Below are positions 9,174 through 17,550 of a stretch of DNA of 64,000 bases, one piece after another. A program made the position numbers and the translations under genes. The notes beneath the pieces were generated by a model that saw nothing but the letters and a program-made list of their open reading frames with translations, was not told the origin of the DNA and ran no database searches. The first letter of the stretch is position 1. The number at the start of each line of letters is the position of its first letter. The stretch spans positions 186,001 through 250,000 of the forward strand of contig NZ_POYJ01000002.1 in NCBI RefSeq assembly GCF_002895435.1. The letters run 5' to 3'. This DNA comes from Aquimarina sediminis (GTDB lineage: Bacteria; Bacteroidota; Bacteroidia; Flavobacteriales; Flavobacteriaceae).

Positions 9174-10178
9174 TTATATAAAACTTCTAAATACAGTATA
9201 TCTCAATAAAAATTCTATAAAAATCAATAACCCCGCTAATAGTACCAGTGATCTGAATTTTTCTTCATAATTATAAAATTTAAACTCTTCTATATCTGTT
9301 TTTTCTAATTTATCAATTTCCTGATAGATTTGTTGTAATTTTTTATTATTTGTTGCCCTAAAATATTTACCTCCTGTAGCTTTGGCGATTTCTTTTAACA
9401 AATCTTCATCAATTTCTACTTGCACTCTTCCATACTGAAAAGATCCATTGGGCAATATGGCCACAGGTGCTAATGCCATACCGTTTGTACCAATACCAAT
9501 AGTATATGTTTTAATACCGTACTCTACTGCCAATTCTGAAGCAATTTTTGGGTCTATAAAACCAGCATTGTTAGAACCGTCTGTAAGTAAAATGATCACC
9601 TTACTTTTGGCTCTACTATCTTTTAGTCTATTTACTGAAGTTGCTAACCCCATTCCTATTGCGGTACCATTCTCTAATACGTTATCGTATTTTACATCTT
9701 TTAGACTACTTAACACGATTGATTTATCACTTGTAATTGGTGTTTTGGTAAAGCTCTCACCGGCATATACTACCAAACCAATTCGATCATTAGGTCTGTC
9801 TTTGATAAACTCTGCGGCAACATCTTTAAGTGCTTCTAACCTGTTAGGTCTAAGATCCTTTGCAAGCATACTGGCCGACACATCAATAGACATAACAATA
9901 TCTATCCCTTTGGTTGTCTTAGTTTTAGTAGATACATCAACAGTTCTTGGTCTAGCCAATGCTGTAATAATTAATGATAAAGAGATGAGTCTGATTACAA
10001 ATAATACTGGTTTCAGTTTTGGCAACCAGCTCCCTGAAACTTTAAACCCTTTAATACTAGAAATCTTAAGTGCTGCCTGTTGCTTATTTCTTTTCCAGAC
10101 ATACCAACCTATTGCTAATGGAAGTAATAAAAACAACCAAAAAAACTGTGGATTTTCGAATGTAAAATTTTCAAACAT
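9174..10178 (-). CDS. batA: BatA: VWA-domain membrane protein
   Basis: 334 aa. Two N-terminal membrane spans (from PQFFWLFLLLPLAIGWYVW, and about 55-75), then a VWA domain with MIDAS residues DVSAS (about 93-97), the TPITSD segment and the LTDGSNN loop. A C-terminal membrane segment is near residue 315. It starts 2 bp after the stop of the upstream BatD-like gene, so the two are tightly coupled. The role is as for BatB, with which it shares the fold and the DLRPNRLEALK-type motif after the MIDAS. Confidence 0.92.
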   Translation of the reverse strand: MFENFTFENPQFFWLFLLLPLAIGWYVWKRNKQQAALKISSIKGFKVSGSWLPKLKPVLFVIRLISLSLIITALARPRTVDVSTKTKTTKGIDIVMSIDVSASMLAKDLRPNRLEALKDVAAEFIKDRPNDRIGLVVYAGESFTKTPITSDKSIVLSSLKDVKYDNVLENGTAIGMGLATSVNRLKDSRAKSKVIILLTDGSNNAGFIDPKIASELAVEYGIKTYTIGIGTNGMALAPVAILPNGSFQYGRVQVEIDEDLLKEIAKATGGKYFRATNNKKLQQIYQEIDKLEKTDIEEFKFYNYEEKFRSLVLLAGLLIFIEFLLRYTVFRSFI

Positions 10179-10180
10179 CG

Positions 10181-11833
10181 TTATTTGGCATTTTTAAGTT
10201 CTACAGAATTAATAATTCGTTGGGCGATATCTTTTGCATAACGATCCTCAATATCATACACCAAAGTGACCTGCTGAAAGCCTCCATTTTCAGCAAAATT
10301 AAGCATTAGATAATCATTCTTTTGTTGCTTTTTGGTTACAGGATTTAATACCTCTAGACTACCAAAAACTTTAACTCCTTTAGCTCCTCCTAGGGTTTCA
10401 TATTCCTCATCTTTTACAGAAATGTTTTTTGCGCCCATTTTCTCAAAACTACCAACAACACCTTCTACTACTTTGTCCAATTCTACCTCGGTAGGTTTAT
10501 TATATTGTATTGTAGTTACTACCACATAAAAATTCCCCACTAGACTTCCGTATACAAAAGTTTCATTTCCTTTAAGGATTTGCTTTTGCTCATCTGTCAT
10601 CTGATATGCATTACGGATAAGTACTTTTGGAGTGGCTATAGTAACCGGAGGAGAGCCATATGCACTTGAAATCCATTCTGCTTCTGCTAATTCTTTAGTA
10701 GGATGGCCAATTAAAGTATCTTTAACGACATCGTAGCCTTTCACAAAAATAAAGGTCATTAATGTGATTGCTATAACTACAAGTCCTCCTAGGCTTCCGA
10801 AGATAATTCTCTTTCTGTGTTTTTTCTCGGCAACTGATTTCCTATATTCTTCATCTGCCAGTAATTCTTCTTCGGTGGGTTCAGGGATTGCGTTTTTTGT
10901 CTTATGAATCACCTGTTCGATAACCTGACGATCTGATTTTGCTGAGATAATATCTGGTTTAGATTTTGCAAATTTAGCCATATCGGCTGTTTTTAAAACC
11001 TTTTTAAATTCTTCTATTGTAGCTTTATCCAGGTTAAGATTTCCCGTCTTAATCTCTTCATCTAATCTTGTTATTAACTCATCCGTAGTACTTTCCATGG
11101 CATGATCATACACTTCTTCATCAATATATTTTCGAGCTGTATCACTTAGTTGTGAATAGTATTCTTTATGAGAATCTTGTTCTAATAAGTGGGATTCATC
11201 AATTTTCTGAAGGGCTAATATTGCTCTTTCATATGGAGGCAATTCATCTTCTTTGCTCGCAGCACGTTTCTTTTTTCTAAACACAAAAAACGCAATCAAA
11301 GCCAATAAAACCAAAGGAATACTAATCCATAAAAGCCATTTTTTCCAGTTACTAGTAAATTTGGCTTCTACCTCTACAAGAGGTTTAATCTCATACATTT
11401 TTTGTTTGGTTGTATCTACTAATACATCATGCACTTCTACCTTAAGGGAATCAGTAAAAAACACCTTATCACCTACCATTACCTTTTGCCTTGGTATTGT
11501 ATAATGGCCAGAATCGAATTGAGTTAATGCATATTCTTTGACAAGGCTAAAACGTTTTCCATTTCTAGAGGTATCAATTTTTTGGGATTGAATTACTTCT
11601 AGTGGTGTAAAGGTTTGCCCTTCAGGAAAAACAACAATTTCTGTTGAATCTGCTTCAACCTGCATCTTATATCTAATCTCATCTCCTATCTCTATTGTAG
11701 TCGAATCGATTGTTGCCGAAACCTGAGCAAAAATCCCCGATCCGCAAAAGACAAAAAATACTAGCCAGATTAAAACTCTAAGAGTTTCTGGTCGTATATT
11801 TCTCTTGGTAATTCGTAATTCGTAATTCGTCAT
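10181..11833 (-). CDS. BatD-like/DUF4381-type protein with second membrane span and extra C-terminal domain
   Basis: 550 aa from the ATG at 11833. A signal or anchor lies at about residues 20-40 (LRVLIWLVFFVFCGSGIF) and is followed by a beta-sandwich region (40-165). Then come a membrane span (about 170-187, LLWISIPLVLLALIAFFVF), a helical cytoplasmic region with LPPYERAILAL (typical of the Bat-operon DUF4381-like subunit), a second span near residue 350 and an extracytoplasmic C-terminal domain of about 180 residues. The C-terminal domain is extra compared with the short version in many genomes, and I do not recognise it. A longer in-frame start at 11899 would overlap the DUF58 gene; I chose 11833 because it lies 13 bp after that stop. 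The first residues (MTNYELRIT) are encoded by a 7-bp microrepeat. Confidence 0.8.
   Translation of the reverse strand: MTNYELRITKRNIRPETLRVLIWLVFFVFCGSGIFAQVSATIDSTTIEIGDEIRYKMQVEADSTEIVVFPEGQTFTPLEVIQSQKIDTSRNGKRFSLVKEYALTQFDSGHYTIPRQKVMVGDKVFFTDSLKVEVHDVLVDTTKQKMYEIKPLVEVEAKFTSNWKKWLLWISIPLVLLALIAFFVFRKKKRAASKEDELPPYERAILALQKIDESHLLEQDSHKEYYSQLSDTARKYIDEEVYDHAMESTTDELITRLDEEIKTGNLNLDKATIEEFKKVLKTADMAKFAKSKPDIISAKSDRQVIEQVIHKTKNAIPEPTEEELLADEEYRKSVAEKKHRKRIIFGSLGGLVVIAITLMTFIFVKGYDVVKDTLIGHPTKELAEAEWISSAYGSPPVTIATPKVLIRNAYQMTDEQKQILKGNETFVYGSLVGNFYVVVTTIQYNKPTEVELDKVVEGVVGSFEKMGAKNISVKDEEYETLGGAKGVKVFGSLEVLNPVTKKQQKNDYLMLNFAENGGFQQVTLVYDIEDRYAKDIAQRIINSVELKNAK
11810..11830. repeat. Three perfect 7-bp repeats (AATTCGT) at a gene start
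   Basis: AATTCGT occurs three times head-to-tail and encodes residues 2-8 of the BatD-like protein on the minus strand. A similar pair of TCTAAAA units lies at 12788-12804 just after the moxR gene. Such heptamer repeats recur in intergenic sequence of several bacterial groups; here one lies inside a coding N-terminus. Confidence 0.9.
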
Positions 11834-11846
11834 TGTTAACTGTTCC

Positions 11847-12713
11847 TTATCCTCGTCTTTTAAAATAGCCCAGTAATTTTTTAACATAGCTTTCATCAAT
11901 TCTACTGCTTAATGAACCTGCTCCACTACGGGTAAAGCTATCTTTAAAATAGTTCACTCTTTCTTGATAATATTTACCATAATTGGTGCGTACTTTTTTA
12001 GAACCGGTATTAACTAATAAAAGCTCTCCCGTTTCCTCATCTTCCATCTGTACCATTCCAAGATTTGGGATTTCTTCTTCCCTTCTATCATATACTCTTA
12101 TCCCAGTAACGTCGTGCTTTCCTCCTACAATTTTTAAAGTCTGTTGATAATCATCTGCTATAAAATCAGACAACACAAAGACGATAGCTTTCTTTTTCAT
12201 CACATTAGACAAAAATTTCAACGCCTCAGTAATATTTGTCTTTTTACTTTTGGGTTCAAATTCTAGTAATTCTCTAATGATTCTTAGCACATGCGATCTT
12301 CCTTTTTTTGGAGGGATAAACAGTTCTATTCTATCTGTAAACAAAATCAAACCAATTTTGTCATTGTTTTGGGTTGCCGAAAAAGCTAGTGTAGCGGCAA
12401 TTTCAGTAATAATTCCTTTTTTAAATTGTTCTTGAGTACCAAAAAGTTGCGATCCCGAAACATCAACCATTAACATCATCGTAAGTTCTCGTTCTTCTTC
12501 AAAAACTTTTATGTAGGGTTCATTATATCGTGCTGTTACATTCCAATCAATATTACGAACATCATCTCCAAATTGATACTGACGCACTTCACTAAAGGTC
12601 ATACCTCTTCCTTTGAAAGTAGAGTGATACTCCCCTCCAAAAATGTGATCGCTTAGGCGACGTGTTTTAATTTCAATTTTTCGAACTTTCTTCAGTAACT
12701 CCTTAGTATCCAT
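11847..12713 (-). CDS. DUF58 domain protein of the Bat operon
   Basis: 288 aa, soluble. The N-terminal DUF58 motif (GRGMTFSEVRQYQFGDDVRN, then DWNVTAR) is followed by a VWA-like domain with DVSGS near residue 88 and the SDF loop near residue 185. DUF58 proteins regularly lie between moxR and the batA/batB genes and probably hand the MoxR ATPase its VWA partner. It starts 91 bp after the moxR stop and ends just before the BatD-like gene. Full length and intact. Confidence 0.93.
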   Translation of the reverse strand: MDTKELLKKVRKIEIKTRRLSDHIFGGEYHSTFKGRGMTFSEVRQYQFGDDVRNIDWNVTARYNEPYIKVFEEERELTMMLMVDVSGSQLFGTQEQFKKGIITEIAATLAFSATQNNDKIGLILFTDRIELFIPPKKGRSHVLRIIRELLEFEPKSKKTNITEALKFLSNVMKKKAIVFVLSDFIADDYQQTLKIVGGKHDVTGIRVYDRREEEIPNLGMVQMEDEETGELLLVNTGSKKVRTNYGKYYQERVNYFKDSFTRSGAGSLSSRIDESYVKKLLGYFKRRG

Positions 12714-12804
12714 TATTATGATTTATGATTGACGATTTCGAGATTGACAGTTTATCGGTTTTATAGATAAAACCCAAAAACAGTAATTCTAAAATCTAAA
12801 ATCT

Positions 12805-13806
12805 CTATGGCACTTCAATTTCATTAACAATCTTATTGATTATATCTTCAGAGGTTACATTTTCGGCTTCGGCCTCATAAGTGATTCCAATACGATGGCG
12901 AAGTACATCATGGATAATAGCACGAACATCTTCTGGTATAACATATCCTCTGCGCTTAATAAAAGCATAGCATTTTGCAGCTGTTGCCAAATTAATACTT
13001 CCACGAGGAGAAGCTCCAAAATTAATCAGCGGCTTTAATTCTTCTAAGCCATATTTTTCTGGGTAACGAGTTGCAAAAACAATATCCAGAATATACTTTT
13101 CTATCTTTTCGTCCATGTATACCTCTCTAACCGCTTTTTGAGCATTTAAAATCTGATCAATAGAAACCACGGGGTTTACTTTTTCAAAAGATCCTTTGAG
13201 GTTTGCACGAATAATAAGTTGTTCTTCTTCTAACTTTGGATAATCAATAACCGTCTTTAACATAAAACGATCAACCTGAGCCTCTGGTAATGGGTAAGTA
13301 CCCTCTTGCTCTACGGGATTCTGTGTTGCCATTACCAAAAATGGTTTGTCTAACACAAATGTTTCATCGCCAATAGTTACTTGTTTCTCTTGCATTGCCT
13401 CTAGCAATGCACTCTGTACCTTTGCCGGAGCACGGTTTATCTCATCTGCTAAAACGAAATTGGCAAAAATTGGTCCTTTCTTAATTGAAAAGTCATTTTC
13501 TTTCATATTAAAAATCAAAGTACCAACCACATCAGCGGGTAATAAATCAGGAGTAAACTGAACACGACTAAAACTACCATGAACTGCTTTAGACAATGTA
13601 TTAATCGCTAATGTTTTTGCTAACCCAGGAACTCCTTCGAGCAAAATGTGACCTTGCCCTAGTAATCCAATAAGTAATCGTTCGACCATATGTTTTTGAC
13701 CAACAATTACTTTATTCATTTCTAAAGTCAATAAATCTACAAATGCAGATTCTTTTTCTATTTTTTGGTTGATTGAAGCAATATCAATAGAACTATTCTC
13801 TTCCAT
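12805..13806 (-). CDS. MoxR family AAA+ ATPase
   Basis: 333 aa. MoxR-type AAA+ ATPase and first gene of the Bat operon. Walker A is GVPGLAKT (about residues 59-66) and Walker B LVLADEINRAP (about 118-128). The sensor I Asn lies in the MATQNPVEQEGTYPLPEAQ box, and the C-terminal lid contains the arginine motif ASPRGSINLA. MoxR ATPases act as chaperones that activate VWA proteins, which fits the DUF58, BatA and BatB genes behind it. The promoter should lie in 13807-14064, shared divergently with the dehydrogenase gene; I saw only imperfect -7 boxes there. Confidence 0.95.
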   Translation of the reverse strand: MEENSSIDIASINQKIEKESAFVDLLTLEMNKVIVGQKHMVERLLIGLLGQGHILLEGVPGLAKTLAINTLSKAVHGSFSRVQFTPDLLPADVVGTLIFNMKENDFSIKKGPIFANFVLADEINRAPAKVQSALLEAMQEKQVTIGDETFVLDKPFLVMATQNPVEQEGTYPLPEAQVDRFMLKTVIDYPKLEEEQLIIRANLKGSFEKVNPVVSIDQILNAQKAVREVYMDEKIEKYILDIVFATRYPEKYGLEELKPLINFGASPRGSINLATAAKCYAFIKRRGYVIPEDVRAIIHDVLRHRIGITYEAEAENVTSEDIINKIVNEIEVP

Positions 13807-14064
13807 CTATTTTATTTTTTTTTAAAGGCGTGAATTTAATATTCCTAATCCAACATTGCAAATTGTCGAAATATTTTTCGTTCTCTTGTTAATAGTTGGT
13901 TAAATGTACCTTTTAAACTCATTTATAGGATAAAATTTACAGTATATTTATACCTTTTTTTGCAAAAATTTGGACATAATGATTTTCATCATTTTCATGA
14001 TGAGTACACAAAAAGACGTATCACTTTTAGAGGTGTTGCAATTTTTAAAAAAATAACTTCACAT

Positions 14065-14817
14065 ATGAAAACAGCCTTAATTACTGGAGCTACTAGCGGG
14101 ATTGGAAAATCGACTGCTATAGAATTTGCAAAACACAATATAAATCTTATCCTTTGTGGCAGAAGACAAGATCGCTTGATAACTTTACAAAAGGAGTTAA
14201 GTACATCTGTAAATGTACATGTGTTATGTTTTGATGTAAGCGATAAAGAAATGGTCTTTTCTGCTATCGAAAGTCTTCCCGAAGAATTCAGCCAAATTGA
14301 TATTCTTATCAATAATGCAGGAAATGCGCACGGTCTAGGTCCTATTGAAACAGGAACTGTAGAGGATTGGGATGCCATGATAGACATTAACGTTAAAGGG
14401 TTATTATATGTTTCTAAAGCTGTAATCCCAAAAATGATAGCTCAACAATCTGGTCATATTATCAATATTGGTTCTATAGCAGGAAAAGAAGTATACCCTA
14501 ATGGTAATGTTTATTGCGCTAGTAAGCATGCAGTAGATGCCATCAATAAAGGAATGCAAGTTGACTTAAACCAATATGGTATAAGGGTTGGAGCAATTCA
14601 TCCCGGATTGGTAGAGACAGAATTTAGTAATGTAAGATTTAAGGGAGATAACCTAAAAGCAAATAGTGTGTATAAAGGCTTTGATCCATTAACTCCATAT
14701 GATATTGCAGACATTATAGCATTTGTTGTTACCAGACCTTATCATATTAATATTGCCGATCTTATTGTATTTCCAACAGCACAAGCAAACAGCACTATCG
14801 TTAACAAAAGTTTATAA
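14065..14817 (+). CDS. Short-chain dehydrogenase/reductase (YdfG-like)
   Basis: 250 aa from the ATG at 14065. Classical SDR oxidoreductase using NAD(P)H: the cofactor motif TGATSGIG is at residues 7-14, NNAG near 84-87, the catalytic Ser in NIGSIAG, and the YCASK Tyr/Lys pair near 151-155. The sequence is closest to the 3-hydroxy acid (serine/malonic semialdehyde) dehydrogenase group, but the substrate cannot be fixed by reading alone. A 35-residue upstream extension to 13960 is open but lacks any SDR feature and would displace the fold start, so I reject it. Monocistronic and divergent from the Bat operon. Confidence 0.9.
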   Translation: MKTALITGATSGIGKSTAIEFAKHNINLILCGRRQDRLITLQKELSTSVNVHVLCFDVSDKEMVFSAIESLPEEFSQIDILINNAGNAHGLGPIETGTVEDWDAMIDINVKGLLYVSKAVIPKMIAQQSGHIINIGSIAGKEVYPNGNVYCASKHAVDAINKGMQVDLNQYGIRVGAIHPGLVETEFSNVRFKGDNLKANSVYKGFDPLTPYDIADIIAFVVTRPYHINIADLIVFPTAQANSTIVNKSL

Positions 14818-14902
14818 TTTCTTTATTATCATCCCATTGCTGCCCCGATAAAAATGTCTAAGTTTATATTGGAAAAAATTTCAGTTGCAACATGTAAAAG
14901 AA

Positions 14903-16039
14903 ATGATTAACAAACGCCTCCTTATTAAAAACCTACTGGCACATAATGACGAAAACAGTTTTTATGACAAAAAGCGTAAGCTTAATATTGGCGAGAAGGA
15001 AGGTAAGGCTAAATTTTTGAAGCACATTTGTGCCTTAGCCAATTCTAATCCAAAAAACAATTCTTATATAGTTATAGGTGTTGAAGATGAGGATAACCAA
15101 ATCATAGGAGTCGATTTTTTTGACGATAGTAAAATACAAAATTTAGTCAATGCATATCTAGACAATCCTCCCTTGGTTGCCTACGAAAACATACCTTTCC
15201 CCCACCTACCAAGTGACAAAGTTGTAGGCTTGGTCTCTATCCGATCTCAAGGAAAAAAAATGTGTTCTCTACGCAAAAATATTTGGAAGTATTATGGAGG
15301 GGCTGTTTTTTTTAGAGATGGAAGCATTAGTATGCCTAAAGTATTTGATCTAGAAATAAAAGATGTCAATTCTGATATTGTAAATGCAATCGAAAGTCAC
15401 GCTCAAAACAATATAGAACTCACTTTAGACGGTGTTTTTGATTTTATGACCTCTAGAACAGATTACAATCCTAACTATAAAGTTTTTAAAGAATATTTTG
15501 TGGTTTGTTGGGCTGGTAAAGAAAAAAGGCAAAATGGAGAAACCTACTATTCTAGGGTAGACATCGAATTAATTAATGAACATGTAAAACTTTTTTATTC
15601 AGAATTAGATGAAGTAAGTATTTCATTAACAAATGACCAATTCAAAATTGTCGAATACGTACAATTAGGACTTAAAGATACGTTCTCTTATTATCCATTG
15701 GAAGAAGTAGTAATTAAATTTAAAGATAATGCCAGTTATGATATCGAAAGGAAACTTCTTTTTAAACCACCAAAGTTTGATCGTAAAACCTTATACCATC
15801 TATACAATAGTAACAATGCACTGATTGAAAAATTGAAAAATAAAATTTCATTGTCAAAAAACGATGAAAAAGATCTTATTAATCTTCCGGCGACTTATTT
15901 AATATGTTATTTTAATGAGTTTAGTGAAGCAAAAGAAAAACTAGAAGAAGCAAAACCTTATTTAAAAGCTTATAACAATACCATTTATTCTCTTTGTAAA
16001 GAGAGCATCCGGATTTTAAGAAAAGTAAGATATGATTAA
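14903..16039 (+). CDS. AlbA_2 (Schlafen-type) domain protein
   Basis: 378 aa. The N-terminal 150 residues match the AlbA_2 (formerly AAA_4, Schlafen-like) domain: FLKHICALANSN, then SYIVIGVEDEDNQIIGVDFF, followed by the segment around KMCSLRKNIWKYYGGAVFFR. The family often binds nucleic acid or nucleotide and is found in stress, regulatory and defence proteins. The C-terminal 230 residues are alpha-beta and unrecognised. The start is the ATG at 14903 because an earlier TTG at 14885 has no support. It stands between an SDR and a phosphatase gene on the same strand with gaps of 85 and 36 bp; no defence partner is visible. Confidence 0.65.
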   Translation: MINKRLLIKNLLAHNDENSFYDKKRKLNIGEKEGKAKFLKHICALANSNPKNNSYIVIGVEDEDNQIIGVDFFDDSKIQNLVNAYLDNPPLVAYENIPFPHLPSDKVVGLVSIRSQGKKMCSLRKNIWKYYGGAVFFRDGSISMPKVFDLEIKDVNSDIVNAIESHAQNNIELTLDGVFDFMTSRTDYNPNYKVFKEYFVVCWAGKEKRQNGETYYSRVDIELINEHVKLFYSELDEVSISLTNDQFKIVEYVQLGLKDTFSYYPLEEVVIKFKDNASYDIERKLLFKPPKFDRKTLYHLYNSNNALIEKLKNKISLSKNDEKDLINLPATYLICYFNEFSEAKEKLEEAKPYLKAYNNTIYSLCKESIRILRKVRYD

Positions 16040-16075
16040 AACTATGAACCAACAGCAATCAATCTTTAACTAAAC

Positions 16076-16804
16076 ATGAACAGAACTTTAGTAATTGGAG
16101 ACATCCATGGAGCTTTAAATGCCGTAGAACAAATTCTAAAAAGAGCAAATGTAACTCAAGATGACACTCTTATTTTTCTGGGAGATTATGTAGATGGGTG
16201 GAGTCATAGTGCAGAAGTTGTTTCGTTCTTAATTGAGCTCAAAACATCTTACAATTGTATTTTTGTTAGAGGAAACCATGATGAGCTTTGTTATACCTGG
16301 CTTACCCAAAATACCCATAATCCAGAATGGGTAAAACATGGAGGACAAGCTACAATGGATTCATATGCAAAATTGAGTCAAGAAAAAATTAATGTTCATC
16401 TCCAATTTTATGAAAACCTTACTAACTACTATATAGATGACCATAATCGATTATTCCTACATGCTGGATTCACAAACCTTCATGGTCCTCACCGAGAGCA
16501 CTTTAGCAAATCATTCTATTGGGACAGGACATTATGGGAAACAGCATTAGCAATTGATCCCAGACTTAAAAAGACCGACCTCAACTACCCCAATCGATTA
16601 TTACTTTTTGATGAAATTTATATAGGTCATACGCCTGTGACCAGGATCAACCAAACTACTCCTGTACAAGCTTCCTGTGTATGGAATATTGATACTGGGG
16701 CAGCTTTTAGAGGCTCATTAACCATTATGGATGTCAACACCAAAGAGTGGTGGCAAAGTGATCCAGTTTATCAATTGTATCCAAATGAAAATGGAAGAAA
16801 TTAG
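16076..16804 (+). CDS. PPP-family metallophosphatase (Ser/Thr phosphatase or ApaH-like)
   Basis: 242 aa. All dinuclear-metal motifs of calcineurin-like PPP enzymes are present: GDIHG (residues 8-12), GDYVDG (about 36-41), GNHDE (about 67-71), a mid-chain metal His in FLHAGF and the late GHTPV. It would hydrolyse phosphoester bonds in phosphoproteins or diadenosine polyphosphates; the short size and GDYVDGW motif resemble bacterial PrpA-type phosphatases. Cytoplasmic, without signal or membrane spans. It follows the AlbA_2 gene by 36 bp and may be co-transcribed with it. Confidence 0.88.
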   Translation: MNRTLVIGDIHGALNAVEQILKRANVTQDDTLIFLGDYVDGWSHSAEVVSFLIELKTSYNCIFVRGNHDELCYTWLTQNTHNPEWVKHGGQATMDSYAKLSQEKINVHLQFYENLTNYYIDDHNRLFLHAGFTNLHGPHREHFSKSFYWDRTLWETALAIDPRLKKTDLNYPNRLLLFDEIYIGHTPVTRINQTTPVQASCVWNIDTGAAFRGSLTIMDVNTKEWWQSDPVYQLYPNENGRN

Positions 16805-17038
16805 AACGATATAGGCTATTAAAAGATAAAATACTTGTGGTCATGTAAAATCCGAAATATTAGTTATACCTATTAGCTATAGCCTAAAGAAATAAGGTAT
16901 CACAAATTGTAACAAAACTACTTCAAAAATAATACTCAACTTTCTGGAACTACTATCTAGGTAGGGTATTCTCTTCTGCAAACGTTATTATAATAGAGTC
17001 CTTTTTCTACAATACATAACAATAAAAATTTGCATGTC

Positions 17039-17158
17039 ATGAAAACAACGATAAACTTTTTAGTGTACTTAATGATGGCTTTTTCTTTAATTTTTATAAT
17101 TGCAAAAGAAAAGATGAATTTAGTTGAAAAGTCCGATTTCAATATGAAATCAAACTAA
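17039..17158 (+). CDS. Possible 39-aa single-pass membrane peptide
   Basis: A short ORF with ATG at 17039 and TAA at 17156. Residues 5-21 are strongly hydrophobic (from INFLVYLMMAFS), flanked by MKTT and by the charged KEKMNLVEKSD, as in small membrane peptides or an unprocessed signal. It lies in a long non-coding gap and a hairpin follows at 17240. An overlapping 61-codon frame on the other strand is less convincing. No homologue known to me. Confidence 0.3.
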   Translation: MKTTINFLVYLMMAFSLIFIIAKEKMNLVEKSDFNMKSN

Positions 17159-17239
17159 ATATTACCATCCAATTAATATTCTAATTTAGCATTACTAACA
17201 GATTTATTCTGACATAAACTATAGCACTCTAATAAGCAT

Positions 17240-17264
17240 AAAACCCTTATAAAGCAGGGGTTTT
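17240..17264 (+). terminator. Weak terminator-like hairpin
   Basis: AAAACCC pairs with GGGTTTT across an 11-base loop, with the T-run on the plus-strand side. It could end a transcript of the small ORF at 17039 or of the phosphatase gene. The stem is short and the loop long, so support is modest. Confidence 0.35.
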
Positions 17265-17493
17265 ACCTATTAATCTTTAGTTTTTACCTCTTGATTTCTT
17301 ATTAAACCTGCTGCATATTTGCGGTATAAAGCTGTGAATATGGTATTTATCACAAATAATGAATCAAAGGAAAACTACCAAGAAGTTAAAGATTGAGTTT
17401 GAAATTTCCAATTGTCATAATTAGCACATAAATATTGTACAGTTTGTAGCGTTACAAATGTTCACTTTCTAAATCAATAATTATTGTTAGAAA

Positions 17494-17534
17494 AAATACT
17501 CCCTTAGTTATGTCTTATAACTAAGGGAGTATTT
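17494..17534 (-). terminator. Strong intrinsic terminator of the rtcB unit
   Basis: An 18-bp inverted repeat (AAATACTCCCTTAGTTAT and its complement) with a 5-base loop, and T-rich on the minus-strand exit side. It lies 17 bp beyond the rtcB stop codon. Confidence 0.85.
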
Positions 17535-17550
17535 ATCAGCTTACATCAAA

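Larger units (their letters stand above)
16805..17550. other. Gap between phosphatase and rtcB genes
   Basis: About 745 bp. It holds one possible 39-codon ORF (17039-17158), a weak hairpin at 17240-17264 and the rtcB terminator at 17494-17534. Apart from these I see only AT-rich sequence with no homology I recognise. Confidence 0.6.

Noticed and set aside
9448..10197. 249-codon open frame opposite batA
   Set aside because: Lies wholly antisense to a well-supported VWA gene; codon bias of batA opens the opposite frame. No domain features.
13960..14064. 35-residue N-terminal extension of the SDR gene
   Set aside because: The extension lacks SDR features and the Rossmann motif must start close to the N-terminus; ATG at 14065 fits.
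16957..17142. 61-codon minus-strand frame
   Set aside because: Antisense to a more protein-like plus-strand 39-codon ORF and without features; neither is strongly supported.
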